From the NCBI GenBank assembly GCA_903919985.1, contig CAIXKG010000004.1, positions 1 through 64,000 on the forward strand: a DNA stretch of 64,000 bases, read 5' to 3'. A program made the translations under genes and the position numbers. The notes beneath the pieces were generated by a model. The model ran no database searches, was not told the origin of the DNA, and was given only the letters and a program-made list of their open reading frames with translations. Position 1 is the first letter of the stretch, and every line of letters starts with the position of its first letter. Shown piece after piece: positions 37,319 through 46,541 of the stretch. This DNA is from an uncultured Opitutia bacterium (GTDB lineage: Bacteria > Verrucomicrobiota > Verrucomicrobiia > Opitutales > Opitutaceae).

Positions 37319-37473
37319 GCAGGCGGCGAAACGCTACCGACCGCGTCACCGCCACCGCAAGTCTCCAAATTCGACCAGCCCAACGTGCGCCGCGATCGCT
37401 TTGCCGAAGACAAACGGCCGGCGCGGCATCTCGGGCATTGACGCCAATTTTGCCGGTTTGTTTCTTGTTCGTC

Positions 37474-38214
37474 ATGCATGTGACCAAACCCGTCGTGCCC
37501 GGCGTGAAATACAAACGCATCATCCTGAAGCTCTCCGGGGAGGTGCTGCGCGGCGGGAAGTCGGGCGACCCCATCGACGCTGCCACGCTCGAGAAAACCT
37601 GCAGTCAGGTAAAAGAGATTGCTGATCTAGGCGTCGAGGTGTGCGTGGTCATCGGCGGCGGCAACATCTTCCGCGGCCTCACCGGCGCGCAGCGCGGCGT
37701 CGACCGCACCACCGGCGACTACATGGGCATGCTTGCCACTGTCATCAACGCCCTAGCCCTGATGGACTGCCTGGAAAAAATGGGGGTCACCACCCGGGTC
37801 CAAAGCGCGATCCCGATGAACCAGATCGCCGAGCCATTCATCCTCCGCCGCGCAATGCGCCACCTCGAAAAGGGGCGGGTCGTGATCTTCGCCGCCGGCA
37901 CCGGCAATCCGTACTTTTCCACCGACACCACCGCGGCCCTCCGTGCCTCTGAGTTGCACGCCGACATCATCATGAAGGCCACGAAGGTCGACGGCATCTA
38001 CGACAAGGATCCGAAGAAGTTTCCCGACGCGGTTAAGTACGACCAGATCACGTTTATCGACGCCCTGAAGCAGCGGCTCAACGTCATGGACTCGACCGCG
38101 TTTTCGCTGTGTCTCGACAATAATGTTCCCATCCTCGTGTTCGACCTCAACGACGAGCACGCCATCCGCAAAGCCGTCCTCGGCGAAAAAATCGGCACGC
38201 TCGTCAAGAGCTGA
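37474..38214 (+). CDS. pyrH: UMP kinase
   Basis: PyrH phosphorylates UMP to UDP in the cytoplasm and is the hexameric bacterial-type enzyme. The 246-residue protein starts with [20 protein letters not shown], then [56 protein letters not shown] and [20 protein letters not shown], all family motifs. ATG 37474 is the first start adjacent to the conserved region; a long upstream open extension is ignored. frr follows at 61 bp, the common pyrH-frr pairing. Confidence 0.97.
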   Translation: MHVTKPVVPGVKYKRIILKLSGEVLRGGKSGDPIDAATLEKTCSQVKEIADLGVEVCVVIGGGNIFRGLTGAQRGVDRTTGDYMGMLATVINALALMDCLEKMGVTTRVQSAIPMNQIAEPFILRRAMRHLEKGRVVIFAAGTGNPYFSTDTTAALRASELHADIIMKATKVDGIYDKDPKKFPDAVKYDQITFIDALKQRLNVMDSTAFSLCLDNNVPILVFDLNDEHAIRKAVLGEKIGTLVKS

Positions 38215-38275
38215 ACACTCGTCCTCGTTGGCCGCCCGTTAAAATCGCGACTCCAAAAAACAAAAACTTCCTCCC

Positions 38276-38821
38276 ATGTCCTCCCCTTTCCTTTCAGAAG
38301 CCCAGGCCAAGATGAAAAAAGCCGTGGACCATACGCTCCACGAATTCAGCGCCATTCATACCGGCAAAGCCACGCCCGCGATGGTCGAGACGATCATGGT
38401 CGAGGCTTATGGCCAGAACACCCCGCTCAAACAGTGCGCCGCCATCAGCACGCCCGACGCGCGGCTCATTCAAATCCAGCCGTGGGACGTCAGCCTGATT
38501 AAATCCATCCTCAAGGGCGTTCAGGAGGCCAATCTCGGTTTCAATCCCATCCCCGACGGGAAAATCATCCGCATTCCACTCCCTGAAATGAGCCGTGAAC
38601 GCCGGCAGGAATTCGTCAAGACCGCCCACCGTCTCGCGGAGGAAGGTCGCGTTCACGTGCGCAACGCCCGCCGCGACATCCTGGAGACAGTCAAAAAAGC
38701 CAAGCTGCCCGAGGACGAGTCGAAGCGCCTCGAAAAAGACATTCAAGCGGCGACGGACGCCGCGATCAAAAGCATCGGCGACCATCTCGCGCACAAAGAA
38801 AAAGACCTGCTCACCGTTTGA
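38276..38821 (+). CDS. frr: Ribosome recycling factor
   Basis: RRF splits post-termination ribosomes together with EF-G. The 181-residue protein is recognisable by KKAVDHTLHEFSAIHTGKAT, VEAYGQNTPLKQCAAISTPD, RLIQIQPWDVSLIKSILKGV, IPDGKIIRIPLPEMSRERRQ and VRNARRDILETVKKAKLPED. Length is normal (about 185). It sits between pyrH and proB on the plus strand and may share their transcript. Confidence 0.98.
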   Translation: MSSPFLSEAQAKMKKAVDHTLHEFSAIHTGKATPAMVETIMVEAYGQNTPLKQCAAISTPDARLIQIQPWDVSLIKSILKGVQEANLGFNPIPDGKIIRIPLPEMSRERRQEFVKTAHRLAEEGRVHVRNARRDILETVKKAKLPEDESKRLEKDIQAATDAAIKSIGDHLAHKEKDLLTV

Positions 38822-38903
38822 GCCAGAATCGGACCGGAGCTCACCAGGTCTGCGCAGAAATCCCGCCGACGTTTTCCTCGCTCCGCTCCCTCCGTTATCT
38901 CCA

Positions 38904-40016
38904 GTGAAAATCTCCGGGCAGAATTCCGTTCCGCGACGAGTGGTCGTCAAACTCGGCACCGGCGTGCTCACGACCGGCATCGGCCAGCTCGACCTCGCGC
39001 GACTTTCCGATCTCGCCGCCCAACTCGCTGCCCTCCGCGCCCAGGGCACCGAGGTGATTGTGGTTTCCTCCGGCGCGGTCGGCCTCGGGATGGGACGGCT
39101 AACACTCGCAAAAAAGCCCCGCGATCTCCCGAAAAAGCAGGCCTGCGCCGCCGTCGGACAATCGCTCCTCATGCAAGCGTGGCAGGCGGCATTCGCGCCG
39201 CATACGTTGCCCGTCGCCCAGGTGCTCCTGACGCACGAAGACCTGCGCGCCCGCGAACGTTACCTCGGGATCAAACATTGCCTGCGCGAACTCATCGCCT
39301 ACGGCACGATTCCGATCATCAACGAAAACGACACGGTCAGCGCCGCCGAAATCAAATTCGGCGACAACGACACGCTCTCGGCTCTCGTCGCGAGTCTCAT
39401 TGAGGCCGATCACCTCATCATCCTTTCCACCGCGCCCGGCCTGATCGATTTGAAGGGCACCGGAAAAATCATCCCGGTGGTGGAACGCATCACGGCCGAC
39501 GTGGAAGCGATGGCCGGCGGCACCACCAGCGAGACCGCCACCGGTGGCATGATCTCTAAAATTTCCGCGGCCAAACTGGCGACGCGCGCCGGCTGCGGCG
39601 TTTTCATCGCCAGCGGCGCCGAGCCCGCGATCGTGGCACGCCTGCTCGCCGGCTCCGGTCCCGGTACATTCTTCGTGCCCAGCGGCCTCCCGCTCGAAGC
39701 CAAAAAACACTGGCTCGCTTATTTCCAGCGCCCCGTCGGCACGATTCACCTCAATGAACGCGCCGGTCCCGTCCTGCTTGAGCGCGGCAGCAGCCTGCTC
39801 GCCGTTGGAGTCACCCACGCCAGCGGCGATTTCAGCGCGGGCGATATCGTCAACATTTCCAGCCGCACCGGCACGATCATCGCCCGCGGTAAATCCAGCT
39901 TTGGGAGCGACGAAATCCCGGCGCTCGCAGGGCTCAAAGCCGAGGCGCTCCGCGCGCTGTATCCGCAACGCAAACGCCTCGAGGTCGTGCATCGCAACGA
40001 TCTCGTGCTGCTTTGA
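38904..40016 (+). CDS. proB: Glutamate 5-kinase
   Basis: ProB makes gamma-glutamyl phosphate, the first step of proline synthesis. The 370-residue protein has the kinase core RRVVVKLGTGVLTTGIGQLD, VIVVSSGAVGLGMGRL, QVLLTHEDLRARERYLGIK, IINENDTVSAAEIKFGDNDT and GGMISKISAAKLATRAGCG, followed by a PUA-like C-terminal domain (LLAVGVTHASGDFSAGDIVN). The start is GTG 38904 (VKISGQNSVPRRVVVKLG), the only plausible start after the frr stop. The partner proA is not in the window. Confidence 0.94.
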   Translation: MKISGQNSVPRRVVVKLGTGVLTTGIGQLDLARLSDLAAQLAALRAQGTEVIVVSSGAVGLGMGRLTLAKKPRDLPKKQACAAVGQSLLMQAWQAAFAPHTLPVAQVLLTHEDLRARERYLGIKHCLRELIAYGTIPIINENDTVSAAEIKFGDNDTLSALVASLIEADHLIILSTAPGLIDLKGTGKIIPVVERITADVEAMAGGTTSETATGGMISKISAAKLATRAGCGVFIASGAEPAIVARLLAGSGPGTFFVPSGLPLEAKKHWLAYFQRPVGTIHLNERAGPVLLERGSSLLAVGVTHASGDFSAGDIVNISSRTGTIIARGKSSFGSDEIPALAGLKAEALRALYPQRKRLEVVHRNDLVLL

Positions 40017-40175
40017 GCCAAGCCCCAAGGGGCAAATCAACTTCCGGCCGTGACGAAGATTCATGGTCCGTCCAAAACGGACAGGTGTCCCCGTTTGCTT
40101 GCCATCGGCCGTTGCGACCGGCTGTCTAGCCCTTCCGCGCGCCCTGTGCGCGGAAAAAACTCCCGTCGATACTCC

Positions 40176-41582
40176 ATGAAATTTACCGCCCTGGTTCCCC
40201 TGTTACTCGCCCTCGCGTCGCTCTTGCCCACGGCCCACGCAGCGTCCGCGCCCGTGACGTGGGATACCGCCGCCACGATTCTCGCTCGCATCAAGGCCCC
40301 CACGTTTCCCGCCCGCGATTTTCCGATCACGAACTACGGCGCCAAAGCGGACGGCACCACCGATTGCACGAAAGCCCTGCAAGCCGCGATCGCCGCGTGC
40401 TATACCGCCGGTGGCGGACGCGTGGTGGTGCCCGCCGGCGTTTTTCTCACCGGCGCGGTCCATCTGAAAAGTAACGTCAACCTCCACGTGCTCGCCGGAG
40501 CCACGCTGCGTTTCAGCACCGATCCCGCCGCCTACCTGCCGGTCGTCCGCACCCGCTGGGAAGGCCTAGAGTGCATGAATTACTCGCCGTTTATCTACGC
40601 CTTCGAGCAGGAAAACATCGCCGTCACCGGCGAGGGCACGCTCGACGGCAGCGCCGCGGCCGAAAACTGGTGGGGCTGGGCGCTGAAGGGCGCCGAAAAA
40701 TCCACCCGTGCCACTCCCGATGTTCGGGCCCTCAACGATCTCGCCGACCGCGGCGTGCCCCTGGCCGAGCGTGTTTTCGGTGCCGGACATCTTTTGCGGC
40801 CTTCGTTCATTCAACCTTACCTCTGCAAAAACATCCTGATCGAGGGCGTCACGATTCTCCGCTCGCCGATGTGGGAGGTCACGCCTGTGCTCAGTTCCAA
40901 TATCATCGTGCGCGGCGTAAAAATCGACACGCACGGCCCCAACAACGATGGCTGCAATCCCGATTCCTGCCGCGACGTGCTGATTGAGAACTGCGTGTTC
41001 GACACCGGGGACGACTGCATCGCGATCAAGTCGGGCCGCAACAACGACGGCCGGCGCATCGGCGTGGCCTCGGAAAATCTGATCATCCGCAACTGCGTGA
41101 TGAAAGACGGCCACGGCGGCGTGGTCCTCGGCAGCGAGGTCTCGGGCGACGTCCGTAACGTCTTCGTCGAAAACTGTACGATGGACAGCCCCCAACTGGA
41201 ACGCGCCCTTCGCTTCAAATCGAACGCCAAGCGCGGCGGCACGATCGAGAATGTTTTCATGCGCAACGTCACCGTCGGCCAGGTGGCTGAGGCGATTCTC
41301 ACCATCGACTTCCTCTATGAAGATGGCGCTAAGGGCGACCACTTGCCCACGGTCCGCCACGTCCTCATCGAGAACGTCACGAGCAAGAACAGCCCGCGCG
41401 TGTTTTACGTGGCCAGTTTCAAGGGCGCGACGATCGACGACATCGTCGTCCGCAACTGCACCTTCGCCGGCATCACGAGCAGCGAGTTCATTCAGCACGC
41501 AGGGCGCATCACGCTCGACAATGTTACCATTCTGCCCGTGAAAAAATCGCCCAGCTTGAGCACACGCGAAGGCCCGCTCTGA
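40176..41582 (+). CDS. Glycoside hydrolase family 28 (polygalacturonase-like)
   Basis: This is a secreted right-handed beta-helix hydrolase of 468 residues. The signal peptide (KFTALVPLLLALASLLPTAHA) fixes ATG 40176. GH28 motifs follow: FPITNYGAKADGTTDCTKAL, VVVPAGVFLTGAVHLKSNVN, the catalytic region PNNDGCNPDSC and DTGDDCIAIKSG (Asp triad), the His in KDGHGGVVLGSEVSG, and repeated NC/RN coils. Family members cut pectic polygalacturonan or rhamnogalacturonan. It suggests growth on plant polysaccharide. No other pectin genes are adjacent. Confidence 0.94.
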   Translation: MKFTALVPLLLALASLLPTAHAASAPVTWDTAATILARIKAPTFPARDFPITNYGAKADGTTDCTKALQAAIAACYTAGGGRVVVPAGVFLTGAVHLKSNVNLHVLAGATLRFSTDPAAYLPVVRTRWEGLECMNYSPFIYAFEQENIAVTGEGTLDGSAAAENWWGWALKGAEKSTRATPDVRALNDLADRGVPLAERVFGAGHLLRPSFIQPYLCKNILIEGVTILRSPMWEVTPVLSSNIIVRGVKIDTHGPNNDGCNPDSCRDVLIENCVFDTGDDCIAIKSGRNNDGRRIGVASENLIIRNCVMKDGHGGVVLGSEVSGDVRNVFVENCTMDSPQLERALRFKSNAKRGGTIENVFMRNVTVGQVAEAILTIDFLYEDGAKGDHLPTVRHVLIENVTSKNSPRVFYVASFKGATIDDIVVRNCTFAGITSSEFIQHAGRITLDNVTILPVKKSPSLSTREGPL

Positions 41583-41869
41583 CGCTGGACGGCGCTATTA
41601 GACCTCGCTCCGGCAAACCAACCCTGGCTTCGGCCAACCGCCTCAGGCATTCGGCGCTCGGAAAATTCCTGAGATCAGGGCCGTGGGTCCGGGTGAATCA
41701 GACGGCGCCCTTATTTTATCGCGCTAACTCGCGCGCCGCCGAATCGAGCGGAAATCGTCGTCGTACCACCGATGTCATCGGTTCGATCCGGGATGAAGAA
41801 ACGAACTGAGGTCGCGTCCTTGGTATTGGCTTGGCTTCGCGATCAACCATTCTCCGCAAAGCACCGAGC

Positions 41870-42979
41870 ATGAGCCCGCCGATCAAATTCGTTCGCCTGC
41901 CACCCAATCGCGTCTGGCGAACCTATCAAGGCGGCCGGCTGCTCGACCACCTCGCGGCCGCTGCGTCGCCCGCCGATTCCCATTTTCCCGAGGATTGGAT
42001 CGCGTCGACGACGCAGGCGATCAACCCGCCCGACGCCACCCGCCACCCATCGTCGGCCGGGCCGGAAGGCGTCTCGTCGGTCCTCGTGGGCTCCGACGTG
42101 ATCCCGCGCAATTTCGCCGATCTGCTCGCGACCGATGCCGCCGGTTTTCTAGGTGCCGCACACGCGCGGCGCTTTGGCGCGTCTCCGCAGCTGCTGGTCA
42201 AATATCTCGATCCCTCGACCCGGCTGCACTTTCAAGTCCACCCCACCGCCGATTTTGCTCGGCGGTTTCTCGGTGCGCCCTCTGGTAAAACCGAGGCGTA
42301 CCATGTTCTCGCGGTGCGCGACGATCTGCCGCACCCGCCGTTTCTCTACCTCGGGTTCCAGCGACCGCCGTCCCGCGAAAATCTCCGTCACATGATCGCA
42401 ACCCAGGACATCGCGGGAATCGAAGCCTGCTTTGATCGGATCCCGGTCAGCGTGGGCGACACGTTGCTGGTGCCCGGCGGCGTGCCGCACGCGCTTGGGC
42501 CGGGATTGATGTTGGCCGAAATCCAAGAGCCGAGCGATCTCGTGGTGCGTTTTGAATTCGAGCGCGGCGGCTACGTGATACCCGAGTCCTCGCGCTTCAT
42601 GGGGCGCGGCCTTGATTTCTGCCTCGATGTGTTCGATTTCGCCGCCTGGCCCGCCGCGCGTGTGTTCACGGAGGCATTCTGTCCGCCGCGCCGACGCCGC
42701 GCGCTCGGGGTCGATTCGTCCCAAGACGACCTCATTGGCCACGAGCGCACACCGTGTTTCCGCGTCCGGAAAAGTCACATCCGAGCTCCGATTGTGCGCC
42801 ATGAATCCGAATGCTTCATCGGCATCGTAACCGCCGGCACCGGCACCCTCCACGTCGGAGGAGAAATCCATGCCCTGCGGACCTTCGAAAAATTTTTCAT
42901 CCCGGCCACCCTCGGCCCGTGGGAACTGATACCCGCCCCTACGCTCGAACTGCTGGAATGCTATCCACCGGCGGCGTGA
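41870..42979 (+). CDS. manA: Mannose-6-phosphate isomerase class I-like protein
   Basis: This cupin-fold zinc isomerase of 369 residues should interconvert fructose 6-phosphate and mannose 6-phosphate. Family features are RVWRTYQGGRLLDHL, KYLDPSTRLHFQVHPTADFA, the metal-site Glu/His in GKTEAYHVLAV, GDTLLVPGGVPHALGPGLML, EIQEPSDLVVRFEFERGGYV and a C-terminal cupin half (VTAGTGTLHVGGE). It is shorter than E. coli ManA and closer to Firmicute-like forms. Its product would feed GDP-mannose and the gmd-fcl route 5 kb away. ATG 41870 is preferred over a start 13 codons upstream. Confidence 0.85.
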   Translation: MSPPIKFVRLPPNRVWRTYQGGRLLDHLAAAASPADSHFPEDWIASTTQAINPPDATRHPSSAGPEGVSSVLVGSDVIPRNFADLLATDAAGFLGAAHARRFGASPQLLVKYLDPSTRLHFQVHPTADFARRFLGAPSGKTEAYHVLAVRDDLPHPPFLYLGFQRPPSRENLRHMIATQDIAGIEACFDRIPVSVGDTLLVPGGVPHALGPGLMLAEIQEPSDLVVRFEFERGGYVIPESSRFMGRGLDFCLDVFDFAAWPAARVFTEAFCPPRRRRALGVDSSQDDLIGHERTPCFRVRKSHIRAPIVRHESECFIGIVTAGTGTLHVGGEIHALRTFEKFFIPATLGPWELIPAPTLELLECYPPAA

Positions 42980-43040
42980 AGCCCGGGATCCATTTCGTGC
43001 CGGGACGAGCGCGAAATGGGCCCCTTTAAACGGCCTAAAA

Positions 43041-43116
43041 TGGTGCCCCCGTCCGGAATTGAACCGGAATCCAACGTTTAGGAAACGCTTGCTCTATCCA
43101 TTTGAGCTACGGGGAC
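43041..43116 (-). tRNA. tRNA-Arg (anticodon CCT)
   Basis: On the minus strand the sequence folds as a full cloverleaf. The acceptor GTCCCCG pairs with CGGGGGC; the D arm has GCTC/GAGC; the anticodon stem is AGCGT/ACGTT with loop TTCCTAA, giving anticodon CCT for AGG codons; the T arm is TCCGG-TTCAATT-CCGGA; the 3' end ACCA is encoded. The total is 76 bases. It is divergent from rpsR, 100 bp away. Confidence 0.96.
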
Positions 43117-43215
43117 GCTGCGCCGGAATTCCGCGCATTACCTGTGGGTTGTAAGCCCAAAATGCGGGTTGACAACCCTGCTCCCAAAATCAGTTTCACC
43201 CTTCCACTTTTCGTC

Positions 43216-43410
43216 ATGAGCACCACCGCACCCGCCACGCAGACCCTCACGCCCGCCGAGATTCCCTTCACCACTCCGGAGGTGATGCGGCATTTCGTGA
43301 CCGACACGGGCAAGATTCTGCCCCGCAAATACACCCATCTGACCGCGAAGCACCAGCGCGCTATCACCCGCACGCTCAAGCAGTCCCGCAATCTGCTGCT
43401 CGCGAAGTAA
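43216..43410 (+). CDS. rpsR: 30S ribosomal protein bS18
   Basis: This is a 64-residue small-subunit protein at the ribosome platform. The conserved core TGKILPRKYTHLTAKHQRAI and TRTLKQSRNLLLAK occupies the C-terminal half, and the N-terminus is a short Thr/Pro-rich tail starting STTAPATQTLTPAEIPFTTP. ATG 43216 is the start; the frame continues upstream into the tRNA gene without meaning. The usual rpsF-ssb-rplI neighbours are missing, so rpsR is isolated here. A strong terminator follows at once. Confidence 0.93.
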   Translation: MSTTAPATQTLTPAEIPFTTPEVMRHFVTDTGKILPRKYTHLTAKHQRAITRTLKQSRNLLLAK

Positions 43411-43435
43411 GGCTTCGCCTTGCGCTTCCTTTTCA

Positions 43436-43463
43436 GGCCGGAGTTCCCCGCTCCGGCCTTTTT
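43436..43463 (+). terminator. Rho-independent terminator of rpsR
   Basis: GGCCGGAG-TTCCCCG-CTCCGGCC followed by TTTTTC gives a perfect 8-bp GC-rich stem and a T tract 26 bp after the rpsR stop. It separates rpsR from tsaC, which starts 18 bp later. Confidence 0.92.
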
Positions 43464-43481
43464 CGTGTCGTCCTGCCAGCC

Positions 43482-44468
43482 ATGACCGCCCGGACTTATC
43501 GCGGCACCCCGCGCAACCTCGCCCTCCTCGCACAGGCTTTGCAGGCGGGAGAGCTGGTCGCCGTCCCAACGGAAACCGTCTATGGTCTCGCCGCCGACGC
43601 GCTCGACGCTCGTGCCTGCCGCAAGATTTTCACGGCCAAAGGCCGGCCCGCGAACGACCCCCTGATCGTTCACATTCACGCGCTCCGTCAACTTGAACTC
43701 GTGGCCCGGCCGAACTCCGCCGCGCTCAAGCTCGCAAAAAAATTCTGGCCCGGGCCACTCACGCTTGTGCTGCCAAAGACCGAAGCGATCTCCGCCGTCG
43801 TTTCCGCCGGACTACCGAGCGTCGCCGTCCGCATGCCCGCGCATCCGCTTTTCCGCCGGTTGCTAAAACTGACCGGCGTCCCGCTCGCCGCGCCGAGTGC
43901 CAACCGCTTCGGCTACGTCAGCCCGACCACGGCCGCGCACGTGTACGAAGGTCTCGGAAAAAAAATCCGCTACATTCTCGACGGCGGTCCCGCCCAAATC
44001 GGGCTCGAGTCCACCATCGTCGATCTCCGCGATCCTCTGCATCCACAATTGCTGCGTCCGGGCGCGATCACGCGCACCGCACTCAGCCGCGCCTTGGGCC
44101 GTCCCGTTGGAACGCCGGCCTCCACCCCCGCACGCGTCGACACGGCGCAGCTCGCTCCCGGCCTGTTGGCCCGCCACTACAGCCCGCGAACTCCCGTCAC
44201 GCTCCATAAGCAACTTTCGGTCCGCGCCGCCGCGATCTCATCGGCGGACGAAGCCTGGTTGTTCATCTCCCGCCCTGCCCGCCTGCGCGGTGAAAATATT
44301 TTCTGGCTCGATGCGAAGGGAGAGTTGGGCGGTGTCGCGCACACGCTTTTCGCCACCTTGCGTCGGCTTGATCGTAGCGGCTACCGCCGCATCCACGTCG
44401 AACTTGCCCGGGGTGACGGCCTCGCAGCCGCGATCAACGATCGCCTGCGCCGCGCTGCGGCCCGGTGA
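43482..44468 (+). CDS. tsaC: L-threonylcarbamoyladenylate synthase (Sua5/TsaC type)
   Basis: This enzyme makes threonylcarbamoyl-AMP for the t6A37 modification of ANN-decoding tRNAs. The YrdC domain (about residues 1-200) shows LVAVPTETVYGLAADALDAR, IFTAKGRPANDPLIVHIH, FWPGPLTLVL, VAVRMPAHPLFRRLL, PLAAPSANRFGYVSPTTAAH and GLESTIVDL. At 328 residues it has the extra C-terminal Sua5 domain, joined through PGLLARHYSPRTPVTLH. It begins just downstream of the rpsR terminator. Confidence 0.95.
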   Translation: MTARTYRGTPRNLALLAQALQAGELVAVPTETVYGLAADALDARACRKIFTAKGRPANDPLIVHIHALRQLELVARPNSAALKLAKKFWPGPLTLVLPKTEAISAVVSAGLPSVAVRMPAHPLFRRLLKLTGVPLAAPSANRFGYVSPTTAAHVYEGLGKKIRYILDGGPAQIGLESTIVDLRDPLHPQLLRPGAITRTALSRALGRPVGTPASTPARVDTAQLAPGLLARHYSPRTPVTLHKQLSVRAAAISSADEAWLFISRPARLRGENIFWLDAKGELGGVAHTLFATLRRLDRSGYRRIHVELARGDGLAAAINDRLRRAAAR

Positions 44469-44495
44469 AAGTTTGTTGCGCCTAGATACGGGCGC

Positions 44496-45701
44496 TTACG
44501 ACACCGGGGCCAAGGTCTCCGCGACCGGCGTCCGATAAGCTTTCGCGGCCGGTACGGCGCCCCCAAGGGCGCACAGCGCAATCATCGCAACGGGGCAAAT
44601 CCAGAGGACCGGATGCATCGCCGCCACCTCGAGGACGACGCCGGTCTGCGCGCGGATCACTCCGGCCACGGCCACCAGCAACGCGCCATAAATCGCAAAT
44701 CCACCCACCGCGCCGAGCAGGCCGATGGCCGCGGCTTCCGCCACAACCGCACCGAAAATCGTCCGCCGCCGCGCTCCTAGCGCGCGCAGAATCGCGAGGT
44801 CGCGCTGCCGCGCACTCATCGAATTATAAATGCTCGCGAGCACCGAACCGGCCGCGACGAGCGCAACGAGGTACGCCACCAGCGCGAGCACCTGGTCGAA
44901 CCATGAAATTTTACCGAACAATTCCGCGATGATCGCGTTCACCGGATAAGCCAGCGTCAGCCGGTTGCCCTGTTTGTTGATCATTACGTCGAGCATCATG
45001 CCCGCCGTCTGCGCCCGCAGTTGCACCAACACGGCACTTACATCGGTCGCCGCTTTCGCGTCGTGGCCACTCATCGTCTGCACGCCTTGCAACGGAATCC
45101 AAACGACTTTGTCCGCCGGCGTGTTGGTCGGCGCGAGCACGCCCGCGACGGTATACGTCTCCGCGTGTTCGTTCTTGGGATCGAAAGCCAGACCGTGAAA
45201 GGGATGGAACGTGTCGCCAGCTTTCAGACCCAGCCGGTCCGCCGCGAAACTTCCCACCACGGCTTCGCGCGCGGCCTCACCGAAAATTTTTCCGCCCGGC
45301 TGCACCGCATATTTTTTCCCCGCTGCGTACTCCACCGTCGTGAAAAGTTCAGGCAGGGTGCCGACGATGCGATATCCGCGCAGGTTGTCGCCCACCGCAA
45401 TCGGGATCGCGGTCTTCACCGCCGGATGACGCTTGATCGCTTCGTAGTCACTCCAGGCCAAATTCCCCGGCGAAGCCTCCAGATGAAAAATCGCGTTGAG
45501 CACAAGCTGTAGCTTTGAACCACGCGCACCGAGCACGGCATCGAACGCCGTCGACGTCGAAACGAAGGCCGCTTGCGCCTGCGCCTTTACCATCCACACG
45601 GTCATCAGCAAACCGCACGCGAGAGCGATGCTGCCGGCTGTGATGAGCGTCGAAAGCGCGTGCTGGCGCAGCGAGCGGTATATAATGAGCGGGAGCGTCA
45701 C
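44496..45701 (-). CDS. ABC transporter permease, FtsX/MacB (DUF214) type
   Basis: This 401-residue membrane protein has an N-terminal helix (TLITAGSIALACGLLMTVWM), a large periplasmic domain of about 200 residues, and three C-terminal helices (VLALVAYLVALVAAGSVLAS, GAVVAEAAAIGLLGAVGGFA, LWICPVAMIALCALGGAVPA). The cytoplasmic loop SARQRDLAILRALGARRRTI is the FtsX-family coupling signature. It starts at GTG 45701, overlapping the ATPase stop by 4 bases, so the two are co-translated. Such exporters move lipoproteins, peptides or macrolides; the cargo is unknown. Confidence 0.93.
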   Translation of the reverse strand: MTLPLIIYRSLRQHALSTLITAGSIALACGLLMTVWMVKAQAQAAFVSTSTAFDAVLGARGSKLQLVLNAIFHLEASPGNLAWSDYEAIKRHPAVKTAIPIAVGDNLRGYRIVGTLPELFTTVEYAAGKKYAVQPGGKIFGEAAREAVVGSFAADRLGLKAGDTFHPFHGLAFDPKNEHAETYTVAGVLAPTNTPADKVVWIPLQGVQTMSGHDAKAATDVSAVLVQLRAQTAGMMLDVMINKQGNRLTLAYPVNAIIAELFGKISWFDQVLALVAYLVALVAAGSVLASIYNSMSARQRDLAILRALGARRRTIFGAVVAEAAAIGLLGAVGGFAIYGALLVAVAGVIRAQTGVVLEVAAMHPVLWICPVAMIALCALGGAVPAAKAYRTPVAETLAPVS

Positions 45702-46378
45702 GGTGAAAGCACGCCGCGGGCGGCAGCGTTAATGACCTTGAAATCCTGCACGCCCGCGAACTGCGCGAGCACCGCTTCGTCGTGGCTCACCAACAAAAGT
45801 GCCGCCCCGTTTTCCCGGCAAACTTCCCGGATCAGCGCCAGCGCCTCATGCGCGTGCACACGGTCGAGATTGCCCGTCGGCTCGTCCGCGAGGACCAGCT
45901 TCGGCCGGTTCGCAAGCGCGCGGGCGACCGCCACGCGCTGCTGCTGGCCCGTGGAAAGTTGGCGCGGAAAATGGCGCAGCCGGTGCCCCAGTCCGACGCG
46001 CGTCAATAACTCCGTGGCCTGTACGCGATCAGCGCCGCGCGGCCCGAAGCTCATGCCCAGCATCACGTTTTCCAAAACCGTGTAGCCCTGCAGAAGATTA
46101 AAAGTTTGGAAAATGTAGCCGAGTTTTTCCGCCCGCAACTGGTCCCGCCGCGACTCGGTCAGCGCCGCCATGTCGATACCGTCGATCTCCACGCGTCCCC
46201 CATCCGCCGAGAGAATGCCGGCGATCAAATTCAAAAACGTGGTCTTCCCCGACCCGCTCTCCCCGCGCAACGCCCGCTGCTCTCCCGCCCCGAGGGCGAA
46301 AGCCGGGACACGCACGATCTCGACGCGCCCACCTTCGGGGACCTCGAACGATTTCGTCAGATCGGTGACAACCAGCAT
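45698..46378 (-). CDS. ABC transporter ATP-binding protein (LolD/MacB type)
   Basis: This is a 226-residue ATPase with Walker A GESGSGKTTFLNLI, Q-loop YIFQTFNLLQGYTVLENV, signature LSTGQQQRVAVARALANRPK (LSxGQ), Walker B LVLADEPTGNLD and switch His in LLLVSHDEAVLAQ. The FQTFNLL and EPTGNLD forms place it in the LolD/MacB/FtsE group. ATG 46378 starts the conserved region; an upstream extension of 77 codons is not coding-like. It is coupled to the FtsX-type permease through a GTGA overlap. Confidence 0.95.
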   Translation of the reverse strand: MLVVTDLTKSFEVPEGGRVEIVRVPAFALGAGEQRALRGESGSGKTTFLNLIAGILSADGGRVEIDGIDMAALTESRRDQLRAEKLGYIFQTFNLLQGYTVLENVMLGMSFGPRGADRVQATELLTRVGLGHRLRHFPRQLSTGQQQRVAVARALANRPKLVLADEPTGNLDRVHAHEALALIREVCRENGAALLLVSHDEAVLAQFAGVQDFKVINAAARGVLSP

Positions 46379-46541
46379 CGTGCGGAAGTTAAGGAATCGC
46401 GGCCTGCACGCCAACTGTTTCTCACCGGGCCGCCCACCATGAGGGAAAGCCTGCGACGCTCCAAACCTGGCGCCCGACGCTGCATCGAAAAAAGAGCACC
46501 GCGTCGGGAGCGAAGTCGCGCGGGGCCGCGCCGCACGCGAC

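Noticed and set aside
41583-41869. Possible tRNA or small gene between the GH28 gene and manA
   Set aside because: No cloverleaf can be folded, and the short frames lack family signs; the gap is simply non-coding.
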